Assembly: GCA_009844405.1 (NCBI GenBank)
Contig: VYBO01000125.1
Location: 6,530-66,994 of the forward strand
DNA length: 60,465 bases
Reading direction: 5' to 3'
Origin: Acidimicrobiaceae bacterium
GTDB taxonomy: Bacteria > Actinomycetota > Acidimicrobiia > Acidimicrobiales > Aldehydirespiratoraceae
Made by a program: the position numbers and the translations under genes
Notes under the pieces: model-generated
The model's database searches: none
Told to the model about the DNA's origin: nothing
Seen by the model: only the letters and a program-made list of their open reading frames with translations
Shown: piece by piece, positions 10,430 through 19,901 of the stretch
Layout of the letters: every line of letters starts with the position of its first letter
Numbering within the stretch: the first letter of the stretch is position 1

Positions 10430-11925
10430 GGCTGGGGCGACACGAGGATGTCGAACGCGGACCGGATGGACTCCTCCGCGCCGGCGGGCAGGTGGCCGGG
10501 AGGGCCGGCCGACAGGATGTCGTTCACCCGCAGCCGGGCCCGGTCCCAGATCGCGGGCCGGCCCGCGGTCTCCCAGTCGGCCACCGAGGCCCGGTCGCCG
10601 ATCCTGGGGTACACGTACTCGGTGCGCATCAGGTCCAGGGTCTGCGGATGGCCCAGGTAGTGGCCGTCGCCGGTCACCACCGACTCGACCATGGCGAGGT
10701 CGAGGGCGGCCGCGGTGACATCGATCCCCCGGACCGAGCGCAGGATGGCTCCGCACATCTCGTCGTCGATGACCAGCGCCTCGGGCGAGGCGACCATGAT
10801 CGATCCCAGCATCCCGACCGAGAGCTGCACCATGTCCGCTCCCGCCTGGGCGGCCAGCGCCACGGTGTAGCCCTTCTCGTACCCGGACTGGGTGTCGGCC
10901 ACCTTGGCGTCGGTGATGCCGGCCGACACGGCGTTGGGCAGCCCGAGCGCGTCGAGGAGTTGGGCCGCCGCAGCGGAGGCCACCGCGGCCTCCCCTCCCC
11001 CGCCGGTCATGGCTCCGGTGCGCAGGTCCGACACGAACGGCATGAAGGCGTGGATGGCCGGGTGTCCCGGCTTGATGGAGTCGATCAGCACGACGGCGGC
11101 CAGGATCTCGGCCAGTCCCTGGGCCAGGGCCCCGGCGAGCGAGGCCGGGCTGGTGGCTCCGGCCTGCCCGGCGGAGCAGGTCTGCACCACCATGCCCCGC
11201 TCGATGGCGGCCTCGATGATGTCGCATCCCTCATCGCTCAACCGCAGGGGCGGGACGACATGGACTGCGACGGCCATGCAGAACGGTCGCCGGGAGAAGC
11301 CGCCGTCAGGGCCGAGAGCGAGGTCGAACAGGTCGACGACTGCACCGACGTTGTCGGCGGTGGTGAAGCTGACGCCGATCGGCTTGCTGGTGGCGGCCAC
11401 ACAGGCGAAGGCGGTGTTCAGGTCGAGTTCCCGGCCGGTGGGCGCGTCCCGGCCGACCAGGGGGCGCAGTCCGTAGTGGATGTTGGGGCTGGCGTCGACG
11501 ACCCGCATCATCGACCACAGGTCGGCCAGGCTGGAGGGGCGGTACTCCCCGGTGGCCGCGTCGAGAGTCTGGACCGCGGCGCCGCCGGTACCGATGTGCA
11601 CCGCCCCTCCCCCGATGGTCAATCCACGGTCCTCCACGAAGCCGGGCAGATCGACCCGCGACGGCGACCGCTCGACAGCCGCCTCGACCATCGGCCGGGG
11701 AAGCGTGAGCCGCCCGTCGTCCCGCTCAACGGCACCGCCTGCCACCAGCCGGTCGCGGGCGCCGGCCGGCGCGCCCGCCAGCCCCACATCGGCGAGGATG
11801 GCGAGGGCGTGCTCAACGATGGCGTCACAGTCGCGGTCGGACAGCGGCCGGTAGGCGCCTCCCCGCGGCGGAGGAGTGGTCGCTGCCGCCGGCTGTGCGG
11901 CTTGCCGGCTCCGGCGCCTGGCCAT
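10426..11925 (-). CDS. Trimethylamine methyltransferase (MttB) family, non-pyrrolysine type
   Basis: A 499-residue TIM-barrel methyltransferase of the MttB superfamily. Family-like segments include RPLSDRDCDAIVEHALAIL at the N-terminus, TSKPIGVSFTTADN, and DTQSGYEKGYTVALAAQAGA. There is no in-frame TAG, so this is the non-pyrrolysine branch, some of whose members demethylate glycine betaine or other quaternary amines via a corrinoid protein. No corrinoid-binding protein gene is adjacent. It is coupled to the DMGDH-like gene, suggesting successive demethylations of one methylated amine. Confidence 0.85.
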   Translation of the reverse strand: MARRRSRQAAQPAAATTPPPRGGAYRPLSDRDCDAIVEHALAILADVGLAGAPAGARDRLVAGGAVERDDGRLTLPRPMVEAAVERSPSRVDLPGFVEDRGLTIGGGAVHIGTGGAAVQTLDAATGEYRPSSLADLWSMMRVVDASPNIHYGLRPLVGRDAPTGRELDLNTAFACVAATSKPIGVSFTTADNVGAVVDLFDLALGPDGGFSRRPFCMAVAVHVVPPLRLSDEGCDIIEAAIERGMVVQTCSAGQAGATSPASLAGALAQGLAEILAAVVLIDSIKPGHPAIHAFMPFVSDLRTGAMTGGGGEAAVASAAAAQLLDALGLPNAVSAGITDAKVADTQSGYEKGYTVALAAQAGADMVQLSVGMLGSIMVASPEALVIDDEMCGAILRSVRGIDVTAAALDLAMVESVVTGDGHYLGHPQTLDLMRTEYVYPRIGDRASVADWETAGRPAIWDRARLRVNDILSAGPPGHLPAGAEESIRSAFDILVSPQP

Positions 11926-11955
11926 CGGTCTAAGTCTGTCAGCGCAGTCCGGGGC

Positions 11956-12138
11956 GGTCAGCGGGTGGCCGGTCCCGACGCGGCCGCGCTGATCGTTGAA
12001 TCACCCGACGCTGCCGTGGCCGAGATCGTGGCCGGATGGCCCTCCCGCTTCGACACCGCCCGTGCCGCCGCTCTGGGTTTCGCGGCCGGCGCCGCCTACG
12101 ACGACATCATCCAGGCCTACATGGAGGACGACGCATGA
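11956..12138 (+). pseudogene. Truncated second copy of the denD-like C-terminus
   Basis: Sixty codons ending at TGA 12136-12138 encode ALIVESPDAAVAEIVAGWP, ALGFAAGAAYDDI and IQAYMEDDA. They align without gaps to the last 60 codons of the denD-like gene at 6395-7354, with high nucleotide similarity. No start codon or N-terminal domain is present; the fragment begins within 35 nt of the mttB-like start on the other strand. It is in the same orientation as the intact gene, so it makes a direct repeat flanking the 4.6-kb block between. Confidence 0.85.
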
Positions 12139-12193
12139 CTGAGACCGGCGAGTATTCCCCCGCAGGCCAGCGGCGAACGGTGAACCTGTCTGG

Positions 12194-12391
12194 TCAGACC
12201 GGTTTGACGTTCCGAGCTTCATCTCCCTTACGGCCGGGCCCGATGTCGAATTCGACTACCTGCCCTTCCTCAAGGCTCCTGTAGTTGTCGCCGACGATGT
12301 TGGAATAGTGAACGAAAACGTCGTCACCGTCGTCGCGCGAAATGAAGCCGAAGCCCTTTTGGCTGTTGAAAAATTTGACAGTTCCTCGCAC
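12194..12391 (-). CDS. Cold-shock (CspA-family) RNA-binding protein
   Basis: A 65-residue single cold-shock domain. RNP1 is KGFGFI and RNP2 is VFVHY, within the usual order [17 protein letters not shown], then [21 protein letters not shown]. The GTG at 12391 is chosen because a strong Shine-Dalgarno (GAGGAGAGAG) precedes it and the longer frame adds non-family residues. It binds single-stranded nucleic acid and melts mRNA structure. The 207-bp upstream gap (12392-12598) holds no other gene I can support and may be a long leader, as is common for csp genes. Confidence 0.95.
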   Translation of the reverse strand: MRGTVKFFNSQKGFGFISRDDGDDVFVHYSNIVGDNYRSLEEGQVVEFDIGPGRKGDEARNVKPV

Positions 12392-12598
12392 TGATTCTCT
12401 CTCCTCAACCGGACTCCGTGTCCGGCGAACATGTGAGTGTACGTCGGCCGACGCCAAGCCGGCCGCGCGAGGGAGCAGCCGACGGCGCGGCGGAGTATGA
12501 ACTCGTAGGTCCCGTCGCCGAGCCACTTCCGGATGAACAGCGCCGGCTTTCCCAGCATTCCCTTGACGTACCCGCTCCCGTGAGCAGCACTACCTCGC

Positions 12599-13282
12599 TT
12601 ATGGCTGCTCCTTCCGGCCGGAACGTTTCGATGATGATCCGATCAGCGATTCCAATGCGGCGTAGCTGACGACCGGAGCGACAGCCGTCGCCGCTGTCAG
12701 CGACGACGGGTCGAAGGCGCCCCGGTCGACGGCCAGCACGGGCAGGCCGGCCGCTCGCGCCGAGGCGATCCCCGCGGGCGAGTCCTCGACGGCGACCACC
12801 ACATCGCGTGCCAGCGCTGAAGCCGCCTGCCGGAACAGGTCCGGGGCCGGCTTGGGCGATGCCACCTGGTCGGCGCCCACCGTCTCCTGAACCAGCCCGA
12901 CCAGGCCGGTTCGCGCCAGCGCGGCCTCGACGTCGGCGGAGGTGGAGTTGGACGCCACCGCGACGGGGATGCCGCGGGCCCGCAGTTCCCGCAGGGTCTC
13001 GAGCGCGTCGGGGTAGCTGATGAGTTGATCTCGCTTGGCCGCCGCGAACTCCGCCGCAAACCGTGCGCCGAGGTCGTCCAACTCCGACTCCCCCAGCCAC
13101 CTCCCGAAGTAGCTGACGCTTTGCTCGTCCGTGCACCCCGTTATCGCCCGCAGGTCCGCCAGCGTCAACTCGATCCCGTGCTCGCCGGCCAGGACGCGCC
13201 ATACCTTCCATCCGAGTTCCTCGGTGTTGACCAGCACGCCATCGCAGTCGAACACCACGCCACAATCGGCGGCACCGGTCAT
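12599..13282 (-). CDS. HAD-superfamily phosphatase, beta-phosphoglucomutase-like
   Basis: A 227-residue HAD hydrolase. Motif I FDCDGVLVNTEE (nucleophile D12, acid D14), motif II VAVASNSTSA, the Lys in ASPKPAPD, and motif IV VVAVEDSPAG are all present, with a helical cap between I and II. Members dephosphorylate small phosphosugars. ATG 13282 is used because family similarity starts there. It sits downstream of the dihydroxy-acid dehydratase-like gene and may share its sugar-acid pathway. Confidence 0.85.
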   Translation of the reverse strand: MTGAADCGVVFDCDGVLVNTEELGWKVWRVLAGEHGIELTLADLRAITGCTDEQSVSYFGRWLGESELDDLGARFAAEFAAAKRDQLISYPDALETLRELRARGIPVAVASNSTSADVEAALARTGLVGLVQETVGADQVASPKPAPDLFRQAASALARDVVVAVEDSPAGIASARAAGLPVLAVDRGAFDPSSLTAATAVAPVVSYAALESLIGSSSKRSGRKEQP

Positions 13283-13353
13283 CGGGGCCGTCGCCGGCGC
13301 CTGAGGGCCGCTCGCATCACGGTGGGGTACCTCCCAAGACAGCCTCGCCGCGG

Positions 13354-15216
13354 TCAGTGGTTGTGGCGGGGAAGGTCCTTGGTGCGGGAAGTGTCCTGGT
13401 ACTTCAGTGCGGGACGCAGAACCATGCCCTCGTCCATCTGGGTCACCATCGACCGCTGGATCTCCTGCCAGGGGGTGTGCGACTCCGGCACCGGGTAGCC
13501 GCCCGAGGCCTCCAACTCGGCCCGGCGCCGCTCTAGCTCGGCCTCGTCGACGAGCATGTCGGCCCGGCCGCGGCGCAGGTCGATGCGGATCCGGTCGCCG
13601 GTCCGCAGCAGGGCCAGCCCGCCCCCGACCGCGGCCTCGGGCGAGGCGTTGAGGATCGACGGCGAGCCGGAGGTGCCCGACTGGCGGCCGTCGCCGATGC
13701 ACGGCAGCGAGTGCACCCCTCGCACCAGCAGCGCGGCCGGGGGCTGCATGTTGACCGCCTCGGCCGCGCCGGGGTAGCCGACCGGCCCGACGCCGCGCAC
13801 GATGAGCATGCAGTGCTCGTCGATGTCGAGGTCGGGGGCCTCGATGCGGGCCCGGTAGTCCTCGGGGCCGTCGAACACGATGGCCCGGCCCTCGAAGGCG
13901 TCGGGGTCGTCGGGGTCGGACAGGTAGCGCTGCCGGAACTCCTCGGAGATGACGCTGGTCTTCATGATGGCGCTGTCGAACAGGTTGCCCGACAAGTGCA
14001 CGAAGCCCGCGTCCTCCACCAGCGGCTCATCCGCGGTGCGGATCACGTCGGGATCGGCGATCCCCACTCCCCCACAGTTCTCTGCGATGGTGCGGCCGTT
14101 GGCGGTGATCGCGTCGGGATGGGGCAGCAGCCCGCTCCGCATGAGTTCGCCCACCACCGCGGGCACCCCTCCGGCGTGGTGGAAATCCTCCCCCAGGTAC
14201 TCGCCGGCGGGCATTAGGTTCACCAGCAGCGGCACGGCCAGCCCGTGCTTCTGCCAGTCGTCGTTGTCGAGGCCGACGCCCAGGTGGGCGGCGACTGCGT
14301 TGAGGTGGATGGGGGCGTTGCTCGACCCACCGATGGCGGAATTCACGACGATGGCGTTCTCGAAGGCCTCCCGGGTCATGATGTCGGAGGGGCGCAGGTC
14401 CTCCCGCACCATCTCGACGATGCGCACCCCGGTGCGGTATGCCATCTGGCCCCGCTCCCGGCGCGGAGCGGGGATGGCGGCCGAGCCGGGCAGCTGCATC
14501 CCCAGCGCCTCGGTCAGGCTGTTCATGGTGGTGGCGGTGCCCATGGTGGAGCAGTAGCCCACCGACGGCGCGGCCGAGGCCACCAGGTCGATGAAGCCGG
14601 CCTCGTCGATCTCGCCGGCGGCGTAGAGCTCGCGGGCCTTCCAGATGATGGTGCCCGAGCCGGTGCGCCGGCCCTCGTGCCAGCCGCTGAGCATCGGGCC
14701 CACCGACAGTGCGATGGCGGGCAGGTTGACGGTGGCCGCGGCCATCAGGCATGCCGGGGTGGTCTTGTCACAGCCGATGGTGAGCACCACCCCGTCGAGG
14801 GGGTAGCCCTGGAGCACCTCGACGATGCTCAGGTAGGCCAGGTTGCGGTCGAGTGCGGCGTTGGGACGCTTGCCGGTCTCCTGGATGGGGTGCACGCCGA
14901 ACTCGAAGGCGATCCCGCCGGCGGTGCGGATGCCCTCCCGGACCCGTTTGGCCAGCTCCAGGTGGTGCCGGTTGCACGGCGACAGGTCCGAGCCGGTCTG
15001 GGCGATGCCGATCTTGGGCTTGTCCGACTGGAGCTCCTCGCGGGTGAGTCCGTAGTTGGCGTAGCGCTCGAGGTAGACCCCCGACATGAGCGGATCGTCC
15101 ACGATGTCGAACCAGGCCGACGATCGCATCCCGCCCCGCCCGGGCGCCGGGTCGGGACCGGACGCGCCCGACGGGTGAAGCGGGCGAGGTTCCCCGGAGC
15201 CGCTTGCAGAAGCCAT
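13354..15216 (-). CDS. IlvD/Edd-family dehydratase, probably aldonic acid (arabonate/xylonate) dehydratase
   Basis: A roughly 620-residue iron-sulfur dehydratase. The three cluster-binding cysteines are in [22 protein letters not shown], and [14 protein letters not shown]. The C-terminal domain has [17 protein letters not shown] and [21 protein letters not shown], which suit sugar-acid dehydratases rather than branched-chain IlvD. It converts an aldonate to a 2-keto-3-deoxy acid. ATG 15216 is the start I prefer over GTG 15225; family similarity really begins at about residue 30 ([11 protein letters not shown]). Confidence 0.85.
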   Translation of the reverse strand: MASASGSGEPRPLHPSGASGPDPAPGRGGMRSSAWFDIVDDPLMSGVYLERYANYGLTREELQSDKPKIGIAQTGSDLSPCNRHHLELAKRVREGIRTAGGIAFEFGVHPIQETGKRPNAALDRNLAYLSIVEVLQGYPLDGVVLTIGCDKTTPACLMAAATVNLPAIALSVGPMLSGWHEGRRTGSGTIIWKARELYAAGEIDEAGFIDLVASAAPSVGYCSTMGTATTMNSLTEALGMQLPGSAAIPAPRRERGQMAYRTGVRIVEMVREDLRPSDIMTREAFENAIVVNSAIGGSSNAPIHLNAVAAHLGVGLDNDDWQKHGLAVPLLVNLMPAGEYLGEDFHHAGGVPAVVGELMRSGLLPHPDAITANGRTIAENCGGVGIADPDVIRTADEPLVEDAGFVHLSGNLFDSAIMKTSVISEEFRQRYLSDPDDPDAFEGRAIVFDGPEDYRARIEAPDLDIDEHCMLIVRGVGPVGYPGAAEAVNMQPPAALLVRGVHSLPCIGDGRQSGTSGSPSILNASPEAAVGGGLALLRTGDRIRIDLRRGRADMLVDEAELERRRAELEASGGYPVPESHTPWQEIQRSMVTQMDEGMVLRPALKYQDTSRTKDLPRHNH

Positions 15217-15252
15217 CGCAGCCACGCTACGCGCTCACCGGGTCGTTGGGGC

Positions 15253-16236
15253 TCAGCGGGCGGCCTCGCCGAGCACGCGGTCCAGGATGACGACGAAGCG
15301 GTGGATGTCGGTGAACGAGTTGTACAGGGGCACCGGAGCTGCCCGGATCACGTCGGGGTAGCGCCAGTCGCAGGCGACGCCGGCGTCCTCCAGTCCCTGG
15401 TGCACGGCCCGGCCGTCGACGCCCGGCACCTTGACCCGCAGCGCGAATTGGCATCCCCGCTCATCCAGCGCGTTGGGCGTGATGGTCTCCACCCGGTCGC
15501 CGATCACCTCGCCAAGGAGGAAGTCGAGGTACTCGATCTGCCTCTCCGACTTGGCCCGCAGCGGCTCCATTCCCCCCGCCCGGTCGAAGGTGTCGAGCGA
15601 CGCCCGCAGGGCCGCCATGACAAGGATGGGCGGGTTCGAGAGCTGCCACGATTCGGCGGTGCCGATGGGATCGAACACGGTGCCCATCTCGAAGCGGATG
15701 TCGGGGCGCTGGCCCCACCATCCTAGGAACTTGGGGAGCGAGCGGTCGCCGACATGGCGCTCGTGCACGAAGGCGCCACCGATCCCGCCCGGGCCGCCGT
15801 TGAGGTACTTGTAGCTGCACCAGGCCGCGAAGTCGACTCCCCAGTCGTGCAAGACCAGCGGGATGTTGCCCACGGCATGCGCGAGGTCGAAGCCGACCCG
15901 GGCGCCGACGCCATGGGCCGCGGCCGTGATGTCAGCCATCGGCAGTACCTGGCCGGTGAAGTACTGGACTCCGGGGAGCATCACCAGCGCGAGTTCCGGG
16001 CCGTGCTCGGCGATCAGGGCCAGCAGATCGTCGCGCCGCAACGTCTCCTCGCCTGCCCGGGGCCGCGCCACGACGAGCGACACGGCCGGATCGTGGCCCC
16101 GCTGGCGGATCTGGCTCTCCACCGCGAAGTGGTCACTGGGGAAAGCGTGGTCCTCGATGAGGATCTTGTGCCGCTCGGGCGTGGGGTCGTAGAAGCTCAC
16201 CATCAGCAGGTGCAGGTTGACGGTGAGCGAGTTCAT
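15253..16236 (-). pseudogene. kynU: Kynureninase lacking its N-terminal ~100 residues
   Basis: From NEVVAMNSLTVNLHLL onward it matches kynureninase, including FDLAHAVGN and the PLP lysine in SYKYLNGGPGG. The normal N-terminal third (the active-site-building segment before the MNSLTVNL strand) is absent: upstream sequence in this frame is the interior of the kynA gene in another frame. The only usable start is the ATG at 16236, which overlaps the truncated kynA stop as ATGA. An active enzyme is unlikely, although the remaining 327 codons are intact. Confidence 0.85.
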
Positions 16237-16871
16237 GGCCACGACCTCGTTGGGGCGCCCCCCGACGAGTCGCCCCGGTAGATCTCGACCAGGGTGGCCT
16301 GAACCTGTTCTGAGGGCTCGTGCGGGAGCGTCACGTCGCGGTCGGTCACCGACTCGGGGATGTCGTACCCGCTGCGGCCGAGGCACCGGACGAAGGCGTC
16401 CCAGACTGTCGGTTCCTGCAACCGGAGCTCCAGCCGCCGGCGGGCGTCCGGATCGTGGTCGACGAGGTCGAGAAGGGAGGCGTCGAATTGCCCGAGCAGC
16501 AACTCGAGCTCGCGGAACTGGGCTGACTGGAAGCCGCTGGCGCTCTCCAGGAACGGCCGGAAGGAGGCGAACTCGAGCGGGGTCATGGTCTCGAGCACGT
16601 CGAGCTGGCTGACCAGAGTCTTGAGGATCTTGAGCACCCGCTTCAGCTGGTGGGTTCCCCTGGACGGCTCGTCGGCGTCGAGATGGCGGTAGAGCTCGTC
16701 GAGCTCGTGGAGGACCTGCTTGAACCACAGCTCATAGACTTGGTGGATGACGATGAACAGCGTCTCGTCGTGTTCGGGCTCACCGGTGTCGGGGTCGGTC
16801 GAGCGGCACTGCTGCAACGACAGCAACTGGGGAATTCGCAGGTAGGAGTCGTAGGTGAGTTCGTCACTCAT
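16233..16871 (-). pseudogene. kynA: Tryptophan 2,3-dioxygenase lacking its C-terminus
   Basis: The 212-residue product starts MSDELTYDSYLRIPQLL and carries the distal haem-pocket segment FIVIHQVYELWFKQ, as in bacterial TDO. It stops matching the family after VEIYRGD. The following domain, which holds the proximal haem histidine and the conserved GTGGS loop, is missing, replaced by 11 out-of-frame residues derived from kynU. Bacterial TDOs are usually 270-300 residues. Loss of the haem ligand should inactivate it. The start ATG 16871 follows kmo by 13 bp. Confidence 0.85.
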
Positions 16872-16884
16872 GGGAGCTCTCCCA

Positions 16885-18321
16885 TCACACCGACAGGGCG
16901 TCGGGCCTGGCCAGCGGGTCGGGTTCGGGCAGAGGCTCCAGTCTGGCGACGAGTTCGGCTGCTCGGTCCATGTCGACGTCGGCCAGCGATACCCGCCCGG
17001 CTGTGAGCTCGGCCAGGATCTCACCCTGGCGGGCGGCCCGGGCCGCGGCCTCGGCGTAGGGCATCGTCGAGAACATCACCATGTTGTAGCGCGGGCTCAG
17101 GCGGTCGGGATGGCGGCGCTGTAGCTCCAGGGCCAGTTCACGCCGGATCAGGTAGCCGGGGTCGACCACGCCGGCCCGCATCTCCACGTAGTTGTCGAGC
17201 GCCATGTCGGCGATGGCGTCGGCGTTGGGCTTGCGCTCGGCCTCGAAGGCGGCGAAGGCGGCCGCGGCGTCGTCGGGGCGGTCCCGCAGACGCCGGTCGA
17301 GGGCCCGGGCCGACTCCATGGCCAGGTTCATGCCCTGCCCGTGGAAGGGCACGATGGCGTGGGCGGCGTCACCTAGGAGCACCGCTTGGTCGTCCGCCGA
17401 CCAGCCGCGGCATCGCATGGTGGCCAGCCGGCCGGCGGGGTTCTCGAAGAACTGCTCGACGAGGTCGGGAACCAGGGGCACGAAGTCACCGAACTCCTCC
17501 TTGAAGAACAGCGACACCGCTTCGGGGTCCGACAGCGATGCGAAGCTTCGCTCGCCCTCGTTGGGCGCGAACAGGGTGGCGGTGAAGTCGCCTTCGGGGT
17601 TGGGCAGCGCTATGAGCATGAATTCGCCTCGCGGCCAGATGTGAAGCCCGTGGGGGTCGAGGCGGAACCTGCCCCCGTCGGCCGGAGGGATCTCCAGTTC
17701 CTTGTACCCGTGGTCGAGCCAGTCGACCTCGGCCGCGCCCCCGTCGGCGGCAGTGATCGCCCTGCGGAGCTCCGATCCGGCCCCGTCGGCCGCGAACACG
17801 GTGCCGAACGGGACGGTGCGCATGCTGCCGGGCGTGGCCACGGCGAGTGTGCCCGCGTCGAAGTCGATCGCGCGCACGGAGCTCTCGAAGTCGATGCTCA
17901 CCCGGCCGGTGGCCTCGGCCGCGTCGAGAAGGATGGCGTTCAGGTCGCGTCTCGACACCGAGTGGATCACTTCGTGGGGGCGTGTGCCGTAGGGCTGTAG
18001 GACGGGTTCGGTCGAGTCGCCGGCATGGATCATCCGGCCCCGCATGGGGATCGTGATGGCCTCGACCCGGTCGATCACACCGACTTCCACCAGCGGCACG
18101 ATTCCCCGGGTGGCGAGGGCGAGGTTGATGGACCGGCCCGCACCGATGTCGACGCGTCGAATGTCGGGACGAGACTCGTAAACGGTCACGTCGCACCCCT
18201 GCCGGGCCAGATAGACGGCCATCGACGCGCCGGCCGGTCCCGCTCCGACCACGACGACCGGACCCCGGTCGCCGAGCGCGCTCCCCACGAGTTCGACGGT
18301 AGTGGACACCGGCTGCGCCAT
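16885..18321 (-). CDS. kmo: Kynurenine 3-monooxygenase
   Basis: A 478-residue FAD-dependent hydroxylase converting kynurenine to 3-hydroxykynurenine. It has the N-terminal VVVGAGPAGASMAVYLAR, the KMO-specific GRSINLALATRG, and the second FAD motif VLLGDAAHAIVPFHGQGMN. It is intact and heads the operon kmo-kynA-kynU. With both downstream genes truncated it would have no kynurenine from this operon and no kynureninase. The P450 remnant is divergent, with an 87-bp gap. Confidence 0.93.
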   Translation of the reverse strand: MAQPVSTTVELVGSALGDRGPVVVVGAGPAGASMAVYLARQGCDVTVYESRPDIRRVDIGAGRSINLALATRGIVPLVEVGVIDRVEAITIPMRGRMIHAGDSTEPVLQPYGTRPHEVIHSVSRRDLNAILLDAAEATGRVSIDFESSVRAIDFDAGTLAVATPGSMRTVPFGTVFAADGAGSELRRAITAADGGAAEVDWLDHGYKELEIPPADGGRFRLDPHGLHIWPRGEFMLIALPNPEGDFTATLFAPNEGERSFASLSDPEAVSLFFKEEFGDFVPLVPDLVEQFFENPAGRLATMRCRGWSADDQAVLLGDAAHAIVPFHGQGMNLAMESARALDRRLRDRPDDAAAAFAAFEAERKPNADAIADMALDNYVEMRAGVVDPGYLIRRELALELQRRHPDRLSPRYNMVMFSTMPYAEAAARAARQGEILAELTAGRVSLADVDMDRAAELVARLEPLPEPDPLARPDALSV

Positions 18322-18408
18322 CTAGAGGGGTTGGCGTGAGTCCGGCGAGGTTCTTACTGGCACGTCTAGGGCGCGGCACCGGCGCGGCTCGGGCAGAATG
18401 TGGTCCTG

Positions 18409-19662
18409 ATGGCCGAAACGAACGAGCTGACCCTGCTGGATCCCTACGCCTAGGTCGAGGGGTGTCCCCACGACCGCCTGGCCGAGCTGCGGGAGGCCGG
18501 CACCACCAGCTGGCAGCCGGGGACGTTCGATCCCAGCACGTCGCAGCCGGAGATCCTGGGGGCGTGGTTCGTGCACCGCTACGAGGAGGTCAAGGCGGTG
18601 CTGCGGGATCCGGCGATGTTCTCGTCGCAGCGCCGCACCGCGCTGCTGGTCGATCCCGATCCAGCTCGGGTCGAGGCCATGTCGAACATGTTGATCAACA
18701 TGGACCCGCCCAAGCACAGCCAGTACCGCAGGCTGGTGGCGGCCATCTTCACGCCCCGGCGGCTGGAGGCGCTACGTCCCCGGGTGGAGGCGATCGCCAA
18801 GGGGGTCATCGACAGGATCGCGCCCAACGGCACCGCCGACGGCATCAACGACATCGCGGCCCAGTTGCCGATGCGGGTCATCGCCGATCTGCTGGGCGTT
18901 CCCGAGCGCAGCGAGCAGATCTTCGACATCTCCAACCGGATGGTCGGCGCGGTCGGCGGGGGTCCGGACACGCGGCTCGAGCAGTCGCTGGAGGCTGCCC
19001 TGGAGATCCACTTGCTCGGCCAGGAGATCGCCCGCGAGAAGCGGGGCTCCGACGACGGCACGGTGATGTCGGCCTACGTCAACGGCACCCTCGAGGGTGT
19101 CGAGGGGGACCAGCGGGGCGCCACCGACGAGGAGGCCGGCTGGTTCCTGATGCTGATGTCGGTCGGCGGGAACGAGACGGTGCGGACCGCCACCGCTCAG
19201 GCCATCCGCATCCTGGCGGAGTGGCCGGATCAGCGCGACCTGCTGGTGTCGGACCTGGACCGCCACATCCCGGGCGCGGTGGAGGAGATCCTCCGCTACC
19301 GGGCTCCCCTGCGGAACATTCGCCGCACCGCCAACGCCGGAACCGAGATCGACGGCCGGCCGATCGACGAGGGCGACAAGGTGGTGTGCAGCTTCACCGC
19401 CGCGTTGCGCGACCCCCGGGTGTTCGACGAGCCCGACGTGTTCGACATCACCCGCGAGCAGCCCCGCACCCAGCTCGCGTTCGGCTTCGGCGAGCACTAC
19501 TGCCTGGGCGCCAACCTGGCCCGGCTGCAGCTCCAGGTGATCCTGCGCGAGATCTACAGCCGCATCCCCGACATCCACCCCTCCGGCGAGGTAGTGCACC
19601 AGCCCACAGCCCTGTTCGCCGGCCTGTTGAGCATGCCAGTGGCCTTCACCCCCGAGAACTGA
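18409..19662 (+). pseudogene. Cytochrome P450 with an in-frame TAG at codon 15
   Basis: Reading from ATG 18409, the frame encodes AETNELTLLDPYA, then TAG (18451-18453), then VEGCPHDRLAELREAG and the whole P450 to 19662. Read through, it is 417 residues, normal for bacterial CYPs. The I-helix (VGGNETVRTATAQ), ExxR helix (EEILRYR) and haem loop FGFGEHYCLGANLAR are intact. The only downstream ATG, at 18571, would lose the first 54 residues. The residue expected at the TAG is often Tyr. Pseudogene, sequence error or stop readthrough are all possible. Confidence 0.8.
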
Positions 19663-19677
19663 CCGCCGAGACCCCTG

Positions 19678-19854
19678 GTCCAGCACCTTGTCAGGGTCCA
19701 TCCAGCCCGACGCCGTCGACAGCAGCAGGGCGGCCTCCAACTCGTCGGGGCTGTTGACGCCGGGATCGCGGTACAGCGAGTCCTCCGGCCAGCCCAGCGC
19801 GATCAGCAACTCGGCTCGGCCGACCACCTGCAGTGCCGACAGCTCGGTGTGCAC
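19678..19854 (-). pseudogene. Truncated protein-coding fragment of unknown family
   Basis: On the minus strand from GTG 19854 about 60 codons have near-perfect GC3 coding bias and encode VVGRAELLIALGWPEDSLYR and similar segments. The frame then runs out into the antisense of the P450 gene, and similarity-like character is lost at about 19678. I do not recognise the family. It looks like one end of a gene cut off when the neighbours rearranged. Confidence 0.4.
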
Positions 19855-19883
19855 GGTCGCAGAACCGTGAGTCTCAACACGGC

Positions 19884-19901
19884 GATATCATTCTTGATAT
19901 C
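19884..19901. promoter_or_regulatory. HigA-type operator abutting higB start
   Basis: GATATCA (19884-19890), TTCT, TGATATC (19895-19901) is a perfect 7-bp inverted repeat. It ends one base before the toxin ATG (19902). AT-rich palindromes at this position are bound by the antitoxin's HTH for autorepression. The transcript probably starts at or very near the ATG. Confidence 0.7.

Noticed and set aside
7934-11227. A 1097-residue protein spanning the DMGDH-like region
   Set aside because: The first 266 codons are antisense-free but run in another frame of the mttB-like gene and are Arg/Gly/His-rich with no family similarity. The GTG at 10429 with its GTGA overlap is the better start.
10426-11925. 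Pyrrolysine-containing trimethylamine methyltransferase
   Set aside because: There is no in-frame TAG in the 499-codon gene, so the protein belongs to the non-pyrrolysine branch.
10408-12138. A 576-residue + strand protein opposite mttB
   Set aside because: It is the high-GC shadow of the mttB-like gene; only its last 60 codons, the denD fragment, have independent support.
18409-19662. Selenocysteine or pyrrolysine recoding in the P450
   Set aside because: The stop is TAG, which excludes Sec, and no functional reason for Pyl exists at this non-catalytic position; decay or error is simpler.
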